The translations under genes and the position numbers were made by a program. A stretch of DNA of 64,000 bases. Source: Sinonovacula constricta (Eukaryota; Mollusca; Bivalvia; Cardiida; Solecurtidae). The notes below the pieces were generated by a model, which saw only the letters and a program-made list of their open reading frames with translations, was not told the origin of the DNA and did not search any database. Numbering within the stretch: position 1 is the stretch's first letter; every line of letters begins with the position of its first letter. The DNA is taken from assembly GCA_007844125.1 (NCBI GenBank), contig CM017557.1, positions 58,794,473 to 58,858,472 on the forward strand, in the 5' to 3' direction. Below, piece after piece: positions 47,165 to 60,065 of the stretch.

Positions 47165-47485
47165 AATGTCTTTATAGGTAAATAAGAAAAGGTCCTATCA
47201 CAATTTCCATAGATATTTAAATCTAAACTTCCTCTAGACAACGGCAAAAAGGTTATATGTTAATGTGACAAAATGCACGGAGACATAACACACTTAAAGA
47301 AAAACCAGCAGTTGCCGCCTTGGAACGGTTAGTCGGCATAAGGACTGTCTGGGATGCTTAAACCTGGTTTGTAGAGGGCTCCAACTTCGCACATCCTTGA
47401 GGTTTTAACTATCAAACAAGCAGTGTAAATAAAAGTATCCCGTCAAAGTGAGACAACTAACAGTAAGCACGTGCATCGGAAGTTA
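47165..47485 (-). repeat. Repeat A short form in inverted orientation, copy 2
   Basis: Minus-strand core: 'aggtttaagcatcccagaca', 'tgccgactaaccgttcc' and 'aaggcggcaactg'. The tail ends 'tttagatttaaatatc' and 'aggaccttttctt'. Together with about 80 bp beyond the core (47,401-47,482) it is the reverse complement of the copy 1 block 4,911-5,200. Confidence 0.75.
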
Positions 47486-49162
47486 ATACAGATACAATGA
47501 ACTTTCTCAGTCATGGTTATCGTACTTAATGTCTTTTTTTCACTTTAGTAAATGATTCATTTATTACCCATGTAATCACAAGAAACGATTACCATACTAA
47601 CGATTTGTATTCTCTTGAACTTCTAATATTAGCATTCATTTATCAACAGTGTTGCTGCAGTGCAAATTCATTCTTTATATAAACAAAAATTAACGGTATG
47701 CTCTGGAGAATATCAAATTCTCCGGAAGGAATATATTAGACTTATTTATGTACATTATTAACTTGTATTAATGTAAACAGTATTGATAATGAATTATATA
47801 TCGTTTAAGACAAGGCATGATCCTTTATGGAAGTGGTGTAGCTCACTGAATGGGTCCCCAATGAAAGGTGTAAGTAAACACTACACGTTTCTAGCCCAAT
47901 TAGACTCGTTTTCAATGCAAACAGACGTTTGTATTTTGCTTCTTTTTGTCAGATGCAGTCAGCATGTTTAAACATAATGCAACGATATAACATCGCCTTA
48001 TTCACTGAAATCAATTCGACTTTAATCTGTGACCGTTTTTCAAAGTGCAGTTGATTCTAATTAATCGAAAAACGGTAATGCGCATATTCCGTTTTATTTA
48101 ATAAAATATTCAAACACAAAACCTTCTCTTCGTAACCTTTGTAAATACGTTTATTGAAATGGTACACCTACAATGAGTTTCGGTCTAACGCATAACGCGG
48201 AATCAACTGTATTTTTATTCAATAAAAATCTGTTCTGTTCAGTCAGCGCAGACTCGAAGTTCAAGGCTTCATCTTTAAGGAAGAGTGTGTGTTCTTTATA
48301 AGCCCTCGACTGTTATCGGTTTCAAAGCTGTTATACCATTACTTTCAGACCAATATAAAGACAAGCTCGTCTTATGTTCAACTTATTTCAACGACTGTTT
48401 TAAATAATACGGTTATATAAGAGGTAAAACCAAGCAATTTTAGGAAAAACCGTCTTGGAAGGTTTTCAATTATCTATATGCAAACATATTTTCTAAAGCA
48501 CAGACATTTTCCGAAATGGGATGATTAAACGATCAACTTTGTCTCATTTTTTTTAAATATTATTTTTAACAGAAAAAAGGCAGATACTATTCACACATTC
48601 GAGTTTTCTCTTAAAGTGAGTTTAATCAATCTGAACGAACATTTGTACGGTATATTATATAATACTAAAAGCACGCATCTTTGACATCGAGTTTACACGC
48701 ATACCTGTGCAAGTAATATCTTTGCTAATGTATATCAAAACAAATTGGCACTCAGTTTGATGAGCTATAAAAGATACTTTTGGTGAACTATTTACGATAT
48801 AAAAGATTGTGGTATTTACGTGCAGCTTTCATCACTGATTGGTATGCTACTTAGTCAATAAGACCACATATCGGCAACTGCACTTTGCCATAGTTCAGTT
48901 TCAAGAACCGTTATATATTCAGTGCAGCTGTAAAAACACAAACCTCTACAAAAACAAACAAATAAAGATAAAGTATATACGCCATCAAACAACCACACGT
49001 GTGTGGTAACTGGAAGCCTTATCATTTTTGCAAGGAATTACATTCAATCTTATTGGAGCTAATTCAAATGTGAGGAATTTTGTTTGAAGTTGTGCACTTC
49101 TTAATATTATTTTAAAATAGTCCATGCGGCTTATTATTTGTCATGGTTAGCTAGATTATTAA
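47486..49162. other. Non-coding duplicated sequence
   Basis: It aligns with 5,235-6,919 from 'acgatttgtatt' (about 47,600). No gene is seen. Confidence 0.55.
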
Positions 49163-49195
49163 ATGTTATTATTATTATAATTATTATTATTATTA

Positions 49196-49252
<57 letters not shown>
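49163..49252. repeat. (ATT)n microsatellite, copy 2
   Basis: Nearly twice as long as its counterpart at 6,920-6,970. Confidence 0.9.
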
Positions 49253-49253
<1 letters not shown>

Positions 49254-49733
49254 TCAAGTGAAATAATCTTATTCATTGCAGGAGCATGAACTAAGCGTTA
49301 CTATATAATGCTTTCATGTGTTACCTTTAAATAAGTAAAAAAAACCTATAGATAATCATGATAGCCGTGCCATCATAACACAAGATTATTTAAATATACA
49401 TTCTGATGGCTCCCTGTCGTAACTTGACCCTAACATTAAGTCAGAGTAAGACAAATCTTTTAACTGTCTCATTTAAAGTGAGTCATTAGGTGTCTATTAA
49501 ATTAAGAAATGCAGTCAAGTTAACTTCCATTTTAAACTGGATTGCTTTTCGTCAATCTTACTTCAAGCAAAAATATGAAATGGTAACATATGCATTTTTA
49601 TCTTATTTGTTGTACCAGCAAATCCTGTTTATCTTGAAAAAACTCATTAATTTTCTGTTTTTGGAAAATAAATCTTTTATTCCTTTCTATTTTATACTAA
49701 TGGTGTTGTGTTTTTTTCCAAATCTCCTGCAGA

Positions 49734-49826
49734 GAGGCAGGTCGTTTGATGATTATATTTCCTGATTTAATTGTCTTCGACATCAAGATGATGGAGTTAA
49801 TACCTAATAATATTCTCTTAAACTAA
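49734..49826 (+). other. Exon-like conserved block, copy 2
   Basis: Counterpart of 7,452-7,544. It has the same acceptor ('ctgcag', 49,727-49,732) and 30 open codons ending at TAA 49,824-49,826. It differs from copy 1 by one silent change in the first 22 or so codons, then three replacements near the end. The 91-codon frame ending in RGRSFDDYIS (49,490-49,765) runs through the presumed intron and is not kept in copy 1. Confidence 0.35.
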
Positions 49827-50620
49827 ATAATTAATGCAATTAAATAAATTTACAAAAAAAACACTGCGGCCGCTGCAAACCTGGGTAATACTGATTGGTT
49901 GTTAATTGGTGTTTATCATATCAAAGTTTAAACAAATACCGCACCAAGCAAATGTTCCCTCACAAGACCGCTAGGATTGATTTGAATTAAATTTATCGTC
50001 AGTGTGTACTTTGGCAGCTTGTATGCTTCTTCGTTTCTTTATTTATGTAATTGGGCGAAAGTTTGTTTTTAAAGCTTTTTTTTCATTTTAAGTGTCACTT
50101 TGTTACAAACTGTAATAATAAGTTGCATTAGCCAGGGCAAATTTGTAAGGTCAAAGCCGGTTTGATTTCTTTCTCATCACTTGACATCATTTACCCTAGC
50201 ATTGGGTTAATAATAAATAATTGATTAATAATTGTATGTGTACGTAAGATAAATGTGTCGCTTCGATGTATATAAACATGTGTACCTTCTGAAATATAAT
50301 AAGCAATGCAAAATATTTGTTAACGCTTTACGAAAAAAAAAACGGAATTGATTTTTTCAGTAAATGACTGATTCTACACAAGATTTTTGTATGTAATCTT
50401 GCAGTTAAATGAATTATGAAAAAAAAAACATTTCATTTGAAATGACTTTTATTACAAAGAACAAAATAAAACTTGAAAGGTCCGCGTTTCACAGCTAATA
50501 ACACTAGTATTTATAGAGAAATGAATCTCTACATCCAATTAAACAGTAGGTAATCCCATTAATTAACTAATATTGCTTCTGCTAAACAACATATCCGGGA
50601 AAGACATCGGTTCTATTTTT
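49827..50620. other. Non-coding duplicated sequence
   Basis: It aligns with 7,545-8,324; no gene is seen. Confidence 0.55.
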
Positions 50621-50633
50621 AATCCAGCACATT

Positions 50634-50795
50634 TTTATTACACGTCGAACGTCTACGCAGTTTGACATTAGAAGTCTGTATAATCCTATTCTCCGTAGTT
50701 TCCTTGTAAAGGCGGCGAACGCAGTCCTCTGATAACTCTATTCTTACTTAATTGCTCTTTGATCTCGTTGTCTGACGGTCTGACGTCAGGCAATT
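50634..50795 (-). CDS. Candidate 3'-terminal exon on minus strand, copy 2
   Basis: The acceptor 'gcatttttgtttcag' (50,796-50,810, minus strand) precedes an exon whose frame, entered with two bases of a split codon, reads LPDVRPSDNEIKEQLSKNR then VIRGLRSPPLQGNYGE to TAG at 50,686-50,688 (about 35 residues). AATAAA follows on the minus strand at 50,634-50,639. Copy 1 is one base shorter in the middle and stops after KEH, but its shifted frame still reads LSKNSVIRGLRSPPLHGNYGE. The rest of the gene is not found: upstream exons would lie at higher coordinates. It is a candidate only; the conservation could also be that of a recent non-coding duplicate. Confidence 0.33.
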
Positions 50796-50976
50796 CTGAA
50801 ACAAAAATGCTTCTGCTTCTTAAACATGCGGATTATGCATCCTATTTCAAAATGCTCGTAGATGAAAATTGTATTATTTATTTCATCCGTTATCGTGCAC
50901 ATTTTCACATGTCAAGCGTGTATAAGTTCGAATAATGATAAACTTGCACTGGTTACATATGTACTTATAGTTTAAA

Positions 50977-51315
50977 GTGAATTGTAAGTAGTTTTATGTG
51001 ACTTGTAAGCAGCATATTGTGACTTGTACACATCATAATATGACTTGTTTAATGTGATTTGTGAACAGGATTATGTGACTTGTAAGCAGTTTAATATAAC
51101 TTGTAAGCAGTTTAATGTGAATTGTAATCAGCAAAAATTGACTTGTAAACAGCATAATGTGACTTGTAAGCAGTCTAATGTGACTTGTAAATAGCATAAT
51201 TTGTCTTGTAAGCAGTTTAATGTGACTTGTAAACAGCATAATTTGGCTTGTAAGCAGTTTAATGAGACTTGTAAACAGTTAAATGTAACTTATAACCAGT
51301 TTAATGTGAATCAGT
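50977..51315. repeat. 21-bp minisatellite, about 16 units, copy 2
   Basis: Same unit as 8,676-9,435 ('aatgtgacttgtaagcagtt' type), with flanks aligned on both sides. It is less than half the length of copy 1, so units were lost here or gained there. The 68-codon minus-strand frame is an array product. Confidence 0.9.
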
Positions 51316-53093
51316 TGAATTTTAACTCTAATCCTTAAGTGCCTCACATATTTTAGTTTCGTTTCAGAAATATTGAACCATATGCGGTCGTACAAAAAAT
51401 ATAATATTGTTTTTGTAAAATGAAATTATAAATATTTTTATTATTTAAAATAGTTTAAAGTATAATAGTAATAGTAATTGGATCAATAGAATGATGCTTT
51501 TGTAGACTTTTAATCTTCGCTTTTTATTACATTATCTTTAATAGTGCATGCATTTTTTCATATAAAAATATTTTTCACTACTCTAGTCTACTCTAATGTG
51601 AAGATGGTTTAATGTCTTTTAAAGATTTGGTTTCGTTCTAAGCAACACTGCTCATTTGATCGTGAAATAACTCTGCACACTGGAACCATTGTTTATCTAA
51701 TGTAAATGTTAAAAGAAGTACCAATAAAGACATTGTATGATTTCATTCAAACTTTTTTCATCAAATAGTGAATTTTACAAAAATAAACCCTTTATACAAA
51801 CAAATTCATTCATGATATACATATAACTCCTATTCATTATTATTGTTCCTACTAAATAACAACGGAGACGTTACAATATGAAGAATTGATGGCTATTAAT
51901 GTAATAAACAAAATAAATTTCCCACAGTATGAGCGTAAATATTGCATAAAACATCACATATTACCATTAGTGTCAATTATACGAGAAGCGTCTAATTATG
52001 ACCGAGCGACAAGTTTAAGACATAAATAATTCTTTGGTGTCTGGGTCATTGAAAGCTCTTCATCTCAAAATAAGATATTGCTTAATGCCTAACTAGTGTC
52101 GTATAACTTTTAAAAGACACTTCTTATATTTTTGTTATACCTTTTGAATGCTAATCGTAACTGGTACTGTCTTCAAATGTAGGCGTTACATAATTACAAA
52201 CTATTGAAATAAATCTGCTGAACGCCCGCTTCTTATCCTGCTCAGTGCAATATTTGTATTTTGCTTTACATCTCTGAAAACAAGGTTAATAACCTTGGTA
52301 TCACGGTAACACTGTTTTGAATCAGTAAGATAGTACATAGTTAGCGTTGCAAGTAATACAAGCTTTAAATAGTTTAAGCGGTATCTTCAAATCGAGGTCT
52401 TAATTATCACCATATCGTATTTTATTGCGATACAAGTTAAATGTTTTGGAATGAATAAGATACCCTAGTTTGCCCTTGATACCCTGGTAGAAACGCTTGG
52501 AATCTAATTAATTACAAAAAATGCTTAAGATAACATTAATTATGTTCACAGTGATATTGCACTGACTAGTAAACATGCGGATGCAGTATTTCAAGATAAA
52601 CATCAGCAGCGAGCGCAAATAAAAAAATTTAGGTTTTGAAATTGTATTTCTTTAAAAGTTTGCACATCAGTGACGTTCAATAGACAAAGACAAGTAGATA
52701 ATAGTTTATGTTACATACATGTACACAGCAGAGGTTGTGTTATGTACATGGAAAATACTGGCGAAAAATGTCAAAACATTAAAAGATTCACCTTTTTGTT
52801 CATAAAATCAATTGGTCTTTAAAAGCTTACAAAAATGTATCAGGTCAACTTTTGTTTTAAAATGTACCATTGTTATTTTTATCGAATTGTGATGTAAGAT
52901 TATTGTCTATTGGCTCTTTTTGCTTCGACGCAGTTGTCCAATCTCAAACTTTGCTTACTTGCAAATGCATACGGATCGTGAGCACGGGTAAATATTTAAA
53001 AGCTGCATAATTTCAACAAAACAGTCTATTTAACCAACGTTCTATATAGACATTGTTTGCAAAGGTCGTTTATATTGTTCTCTTCTTGACCTG
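51316..53093. other. Non-coding duplicated sequence with internal deletions
   Basis: It aligns with parts of 9,436-12,521. Deletion junctions lie near 51,850, 52,140 and 52,480. Confidence 0.55.
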
Positions 53094-53195
53094 TCAGTGG
53101 GGTCTTCCTGCATTCACAGTACAGTAGTTGCATTCAGAACCCGTAGCTGTGTCACCCCATTCTGCCACCATCATCCCTGTAAAATCGGCGGTAGA
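53094..53195 (-). other. Exon-like open block on minus strand, copy 2
   Basis: Counterpart of 12,522-12,623: 33 codons after 'ttttcag', ending ECNYCTVNAGRPH then TGA. The acceptor here is better than in copy 1. Mostly replacement substitutions argue against selection on this frame. Confidence 0.22.
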
Positions 53196-54094
53196 CTGAA
53201 AATTTACACCTACCTAAATAGGCATTTGATTTGAACTCGTTGGGTGGCAAGAAGTATAGTTTTAATAGATATTTGTTAAAGCATATTTATTTTCAACACA
53301 ATTAGTACTATTTAGCTGGGTTTTACTAGATATCTTTAATACACAATGAAAAGTAAAGTAAGCTTTACGAGTGTTTTGACTACTTTTACTTGTTGGTTAC
53401 ATTCTACTTGTGCTTAGTAAGTATACGTGTACCGTTATATCGTTTGAGTACAATAGGACAACAGTTAATACAACTGAAAATACGAGCCATCATGAATATA
53501 AATGCAATGAATACATGTAAATTCGATGACAGTATGAGTAAGTACTTATATAAATGTGAAAGGTATTTGTTCTTGACCTCACTACGACCCTTTGTCAGAA
53601 AATGATTGATATTCCTGAACACCTAAACTTTGAAAATCAACCGGTTTCTTACTCACAGTACACACCGAAAAAACGCCTTCAAGAATATGAAATATCTGTT
53701 CTATTGTTTTTAATTTATTAAACTTATTTGAATTTAGAATGCAAACATTTTCGTCAGTTTAATGACTTTTAAAGTGCACTCATTCGAGCAATGTTTTATT
53801 GAAAACACATTAAACAATTGTAGAAAGAAAACATAAATATAAGCAAAACATCTTTTTAGTCCTGAATTAAATTCTTTTCCGTATTGGACAACTTTTGTCC
53901 ATTTTAACATTTCTTTTTATATGATTATATTGTACTTAAAATATCATTTTAGAAGGACGTTAATAGAAACAGGAATGCTAGGAGGACATTGTAAAACATA
54001 TTGTCAGGAAAAACGAGGTGTCGTGTCGCATGAGATCAGAAAAAAAAATGTATTTGTCCAAAGTTCAGTGAAAAGAGCAATGTCTCTTCAAGGA

Positions 54095-54870
54095 AACAAA
54101 AGAATTAATTAAAATGTTGCAAATTAAAACTTCTTATTCATGATCACAACAATGTTACTTGTGCAGTGTGGCGGTCGTAAAAAATCTCCCCGTGCATGTA
54201 ATCTACACATGAACAGGATGCTACAACCATTTATTCGTGTCTGGTCATGTTTGTTCATGATTCAGAAAGTTTATTTTATTTGTGGTCAACCATTTTTGTG
54301 TTGTTTTTCAAATCGAAATAATACCATATTCCTTTTCTGAACACTATGACGTCACTACTTTTGTAATAACGTATAGAAAATATCAGCGCATGGACATTTT
54401 GTTTTCAAATAGATCGTTTTTCTTTTCGTTGCTTGCATTTGAGAAACTCTTCAGGAAATGCGAGGTTAGAGCTCTGTAAAACCGGATTAGGCACCCCAGT
54501 CGGTCTATATTGCCGACTGACCGTTCCAAAGCGGTAACTGTCGGGTTTGCTTTTTTTCCCTTAAATGACTCATCACAAATTTGTTCTTACTTTTCGCTTG
54601 GCTTGCATGTGAAATACCTTTGTTCTGTGCCATTTCAGAGTTTGGTATATGTTGCAATACTCATAGGACTTTGTCAAATATTCTTATTCCGACTTAACAT
54701 AAGGAAGATAGTGTTTGAGAAGTCAAATCGTTAATGTTTAAGATTAAACCATTCCAACAAATGTAACTTTAAGGTACGTCGTTGTTATATGTTTACTTAA
54801 ACGAGACTTTACGATAGCTTATGCAAAATGTCAGTATATAATTCTGTTTAAGAATAAATGGTATTTTTAG
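54095..54870. other. Copy 2-specific segment with repeat A long form
   Basis: Copy 1 joins directly across this place (about 13,490-13,500). It contains a long-form repeat A at 54,130-54,690 on the plus strand (left arm shortened by an internal deletion after 'gcatgtaatct', core at 54,450-54,542, tail to 'ggactttgtcaaat'). About 150 bp of unassigned sequence follows. Small frames inside (54,140-54,340, 54,282-54,479, 54,510-54,734) are repeat products. Confidence 0.7.
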
Positions 54871-54925
54871 GTTAATACTAACAATGTAAGCGTTTGAATT
54901 TCTGTTTCTAACAACGATAAGGCAA

Positions 54926-57036
54926 ACATAACAGAAACAGCAAGTAAATTTCGTTATTTTAAATACAAGATGGCTACATTACAGCAGATTTTTACAAGCT
55001 TATTTTATCAAAACTATTTATTTGATGAAGCCGTCAATAAAATATAACTACATCCATTTATTAAGAAATGTCAATGCTTTATATATGTAATATCAATTAG
55101 TCAACTACATTGCCCTATCACTGAGGTTGTATTTTTTGTTTACAAAACATTATTGGATTAACTTTGTATTGTAATCTTGATACTTCATTTTCCTATCAGT
55201 GTCAAATTACGCATAAAACAAGTTTGTATTATAAAGTTTGATCGTCAGGATGTTAAATATATAACTGGCGTTAAAAGTAATATTGATATCATATTCTACA
55301 TCAGGACATTAGAAATACTCTAAGCTAAATAGTAAATCTAGATCTTTGCATTTAAATGATACAAATCAAATAAATGTGGAATTGCTATGCAATTAAGATG
55401 AGTGTTTCTTCTTTGCAGTATCAAATTACAAACCCGCCTCAGAGTTATTGCACGATTGTCTATTTCATAATAACGTTGAGGTTATTGGAAAATGACAACA
55501 AGTAAAGCTGAGGATAGTCCTTAATACATGAAGAAGACAGTATAATTACCTTTAAGGATTCCACTTTTCTTACATTACAGGTGAGGGGCATAAAGACCAA
55601 TTTTATATAAAAAAAAGGTAGAATGGAAGCTAAACATTTTGTTTTTAAATGGTATTTCATTATTTTGGGTGCAATATAGCATAATAAGCATTGTATCCTT
55701 TCTCTTTTTAGTACCTTGAAATGAACAATAATTTAAATTTTAAAACTTTAAATGAAACACTTACCCTTTTGAAAAACACATATAAAAATGGATCAAATAT
55801 TTATAAAAAAACAACATGTTTTTACCATCTTATACATGCCCATAAAGGTTACTTGTTTTTGTAATGTAAAGGGAAAGTACACTGTTTTGTATTATCTAGT
55901 GGAGCATTTCTTGGACAAGTTTGAGCTGTGAGACATTTAGAAGGAATTATTTAACCTAGGAAGGCTGCAGAGCTGCATTATGCTGTAATTATATGTTTTA
56001 AGGGAGTGGATGTAACATTCAGTTTAATAAGCTTAATCTTAAAATATAATTTAATAACTTGCTTTATATTACAGGTCTCAAGAAGCTTACACCACGGGAA
56101 TAAATCACAGTCTCATGATTAAATGGAATCTAGTTTATATGTACAACATCGACTTTGAGTATGAGACAACTGACAGCTGAAATACTTTTCATAGACCATC
56201 AATTCTGAGAAATAATAAATATTCTAAATTATCAAACATTTTATCAAGAGGGGATTTTAATGAAATTAAGAAGACAAATAAGAAGAAAATCAATTCCTCG
56301 ATAATATAATTCCTGACTGTTATAAACATGTATTAATTAAGATAATTAACAAATTTATATGTTGCACTGAACAAAGAGTTAATGAGATAAATACGTTTAT
56401 GATATTTAACATATCACTGTCTGTGAGCAATGTAAAGTACGTAAGCTTAATTTCATCGTTATTTAAGTCTATATACACACAATTACCGACGGCTTTTGAT
56501 AGTGTAAGTAAATTTAAAAGTGTGTTATTTTCCAATAAACATTTAACATTAAGTATTCTGTATTGGAGTGTTAAGAAAGTTCCGATTTATAACACTCGTC
56601 AACTTGAAAGTAGTGATTATATATAGCAATATAACGGATTAACTAGTTGATGCATGTGTTTGATAGAAAAAAAACAATTTTGTTTAAGTCAGTACGCCAG
56701 AATCAAAATACTCTTCGATTTAAACAAACAAATGCCGTTAATATTTCTAACCACTAAAGCATGTATGACAGAGATACAAACGTTGGAATGTAGACGGGAA
56801 CCATGAATACACGTCCATAGTCCATTTAACAGTCTATTTTCTGGTCAGGTTATCCCGTTCTACTTATATACATGGATTGCCGATTGTACAGGAGGAACGT
56901 AAAGTGAATCTTAATTCAAAAAGTACACAGTACTATCCGTATAGTTTTGATTCTCTCTAGGACATAAAGAACAGACATTACTAATAAGAAAACTATACAA
57001 AAACAATAAATCGTACAATGATTTATTTTTGTTTAG
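54926..57036. other. Non-coding duplicated sequence
   Basis: It aligns with 13,616-15,717. No gene is recognised; overlapping small frames at 56,320-56,626 on both strands are not kept in copy 1. Confidence 0.55.
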
Positions 57037-57176
57037 GGTAATCATATGTACAGCCAAAATATAGATACACTGTATATAGTGAAACCTCTCCACATTTGGC
57101 TAAGGCACAGAAAACAGATGCTGCTGAGAGGTGTTGATGTGGAAAGGTTTTACTGTGCTTGCAAATCATATGTGAG
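57037..57176 (+). other. Exon-like open block, copy 2 (140 bp)
   Basis: Counterpart of 15,718-15,857. Acceptor 'tttgtttag', frame 0 open for 46 codons containing HIWLRHRKQMLLRGVDVERF, and a weaker donor 'gtgag|gtttgc'. The open frame continues into the downstream sequence to 57,261, so the donor is not required for openness. Confidence 0.28.
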
Positions 57177-57488
57177 GTTTGCATTATTTTATGTTGGTAT
57201 TGGTTATTTTCTTTATATTTTTTTCTTTTGCAAAACCATAATCATTTTCAATATACGTTAAACTTTCATTAACACGCATACGGATACTTTTTCTCTTCTT
57301 GCCCGCATCACGAATCTATCAATGTTTCACCTCACCCATCGTTACAAAGAAAGATTATATTCTGTGTTACAAAAGAAACTCTTACTAATTTACACATTAT
57401 GGAATGTGAAAATTGTCCATGTTAATTAAAATAAATCGAAGTTTGTTCTGATAACATTTGATAACTAATTGCTACTTGTGGAAATAGG

Positions 57489-57680
57489 GGGTGCGGTCGT
57501 ATAGCTCATTTGGTAGAGGCGTCGGATTGCGGATCGGGGGATCGCAGGTTCAAACCCCGGCCGGGGTTTTTAATAGTGGCTTACCTGCTAACGCTCTGTG
57601 TCAGTTTTATTTACCGGCCGGGTTCAATCCCTGGACACGTCATAAGTGCCCCATGTGATATGATGATCAAAATGTCACTG
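57489..57680 (+). mobile_element. tRNA-derived SINE, copy 2 of the duplicated insertion
   Basis: A box 'atagctcatttggtagag' (57,501-57,518) and B box 'aggttcaaacccc' (57,546-57,558) are both close to the pol III consensus, better than at 16,437-16,640. The body has 'ccggccgggttcaatccctg' and 'cacgtcataagtgcc'. Confidence 0.8.
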
Positions 57681-57954
57681 TAGAGTATAGGCAAAAATGA
57701 TAGCAGATCCCAATCTCAATCCTAGAAATTGGCCCTCTTAAAGAAATATTAAAATTGTACATATTCCTGTTAATCAAATATGTTTTGACTGTAGAGAATA
57801 AAGGCAATAAAATATTCATAATCGTTTCCAAATACTTACTTGAATGAAAGAAAATAAGTAGCATTTATATTTAAATAAGCTAATGGCGACCTACAAAAGG
57901 TCGAATATAGAAATAAATTATTAATATTTTATTGTGAAGAAATATGTGCAATTT

Positions 57955-60065
57955 TTTTTATGAGTGACAGATCTGAACTTACAAAAACTGTGTATAGTAA
58001 TGTCAATAAAATATACAGTGCTGAGTTGTCTCGGGCAAAAGATGAGTACTACCAAACCAAATAGCAGATGCTGACGGAAACATTAAAAAGCTGTATGCTG
58101 CAACATTAAGTCTACTTGGAAGATCTGACGACAATCCTCGTCCTTTACACACAGATTCTGTATCTTTAGCAAATGACTTTTTGAGATTCTTTGCTGACAA
58201 AATTATTAGGTTGAGGGATGATCTTGACAAAATATCGACGATTGACAGTCAACCTGCAGGCTCTATTCCCCCGCTTGTTAATAGCACATTTACTGAGTTT
58301 AAACCTCTCTCCCTGAATGACATCGTAAAGCTTGTTCATTAAGCAAAGGCTACAAGATGTGAACTCGACATAATCCCAACGTCAAATTAAAAAAGATATT
58401 TTACAGTGATTGCTCCAATTGTAACACAAATAGTCAACAGATCTCTTTTAACTGGTGTATTCCCTGAAATTTGAAAAAGTGCTGTTGTAAAACCTTTGTT
58501 GAAGAAGAAGGACCTTACCTTAGAATTGCAGAATTATCGCCCCGTGTCCAATTTGACATTCCTTTCAAAGATTCTTGAGAAGGCAGCATTAAGTCAAATC
58601 AATGAATACATTGAGAGCAACCATCTACTCACAGCCTACCAAGTGCCTACAGGAAACACTATAGTGTTGAAACGTCAATGTTCAAAATGCTCAAAATGTA
58701 CAATGATCTTCTGGAATCAATTGCTAATAATAATAAGGTTACAATAGTAGTCATTGTGGACTGAGTGCGGCATTTGATACAATTGACATCGCAATATTGA
58801 TACAAATGTTAAAAGATGAATTGGCATAGACTGCACTCCCTTGAGGTGGATTAAATCATAATCTCTCGAATAGAACCATGAAAGTTTTAATCAATCGGTC
58901 ATCATCCGACTCTGGAACCAGTTAGATTCGGTGTGCCACAGGGATCGTATGCCGGACCGGTTATTTTCCACCCTTTACATAGCGTCACTTAACCAAGTTA
59001 TACAGAAATATCCAGCAGATCTCTATGGTTATGCCGATGACCATAAGATTGCATTCAAAATCCAGGCAGGAAATGTGCAATGAGGTAAGTGTCCTTCAAC
59101 AACTTGAAGGGTGTCTTAAAGAGATCGTTACATGGATGGCAAATTATAAATTGAAAATGAATCAATCTAAAACTGAAGTAATAATATACGGATCTCGCCA
59201 ACAACTAGCAAAACTGAACATCCAACCTGTAAATATTGGTGAATGCAATATCAAATGCGTTGATCATGTTAGAGACCTGGGCGTGATAATGACCAACACC
59301 TTGAATTTTGACCAGCATATCCAGAAAAAATGTCAAACTGCTCATATACAGTTGCGAAACCTGAAAGCCATACGAAAACATCTCACTCAACAATCTACTG
59401 AAACCTTGATACATAGCCTAGTCCATTCATACATTGACTTCTGTAATGGTTATTTGTTGATATCCCGAATTATCAAATCAACAAACAACAACGAATCCAA
59501 AATTATGCCGCAAGAGTTACCTTGGATGTCTCATACGATAAGCCCAGTAGTGAACTTTTAAACAGTTACATTGGTTACCTGTAAAAGCCAGAGTTATGTT
59601 TAAAATCCTGGTGACTGTTTTCCGTGTAATCAACGGCACGGCCCCAGCATATTTGAAAGAGATGTTTACTCCCCTTCAAGGGAGGTACCAGTTACGCTCA
59701 AAAAGTGAACTGTGTTTTACTGTGCCCAGACGTCGAACAAAACTGGCAGATAGGTCACTGGCAGGGTCGGACCAAAGTGGTGGAATGCCCTTCCCAGCAG
59801 TTTAAAAAATATTCAGTCAGAAGCCAGCTTTAAATCAAACTAAAATCACATCTTTTTAGACAGTTTTCATGAGATTTGAATTTTTGATTAATGTGTAAAA
59901 TCAGACTGTGTCTAAGTCTATGTTCCATGGACTATGCTGTCCTGAATAGTACAATCAATTTGACTGGATGTATTTGTTTTGATATCTATATTTGCTATAT
60001 GTGGTTGTAAAGCGCAATAGAATATTTTAATTTTGCGCTATAGAAAATATCATGTATTTGTATTA
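57955..60065 (+). mobile_element. 5'-truncated L2/CR1-like LINE inserted after the duplication
   Basis: The readable reverse-transcriptase parts, in order, are: LANDFLRFFADKI (about 58,160-58,205), QNYRPVSNLTFLSKILEKA (58,530-58,590), a diverged 'vDLSaAFDTiD'-type block (about 58,755-58,790), PVRFGVPQGS (about 58,920-58,950), YADD intact at 59,030-59,041, and a C-terminal part open from 59,025 to 59,561 (178 codons) with KMNQSKTEVIIYG and HVRDLGVIMTN. This is followed by 59,596-59,805 with VFRVINGTAPAYLKEMF. The 3' UTR ends 'ttgtaaagcgcaatagaat', a 'gcgctatagaaaatatcatg' hairpin-like end and 'tttgtattatt', as in L2/CR1-type elements. Stops and frameshifts kill it. The endonuclease part is missing. 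The copy 1 site is empty, and a short 'gcaa..tt' match at both ends may be the target-site duplication. Confidence 0.88.

Noticed and set aside
57497..57570. Possible tRNA gene
   Set aside because: Same SINE head; an extra base in 'gtagaggcgtcgg' and the fused SINE body argue against a functional tRNA.
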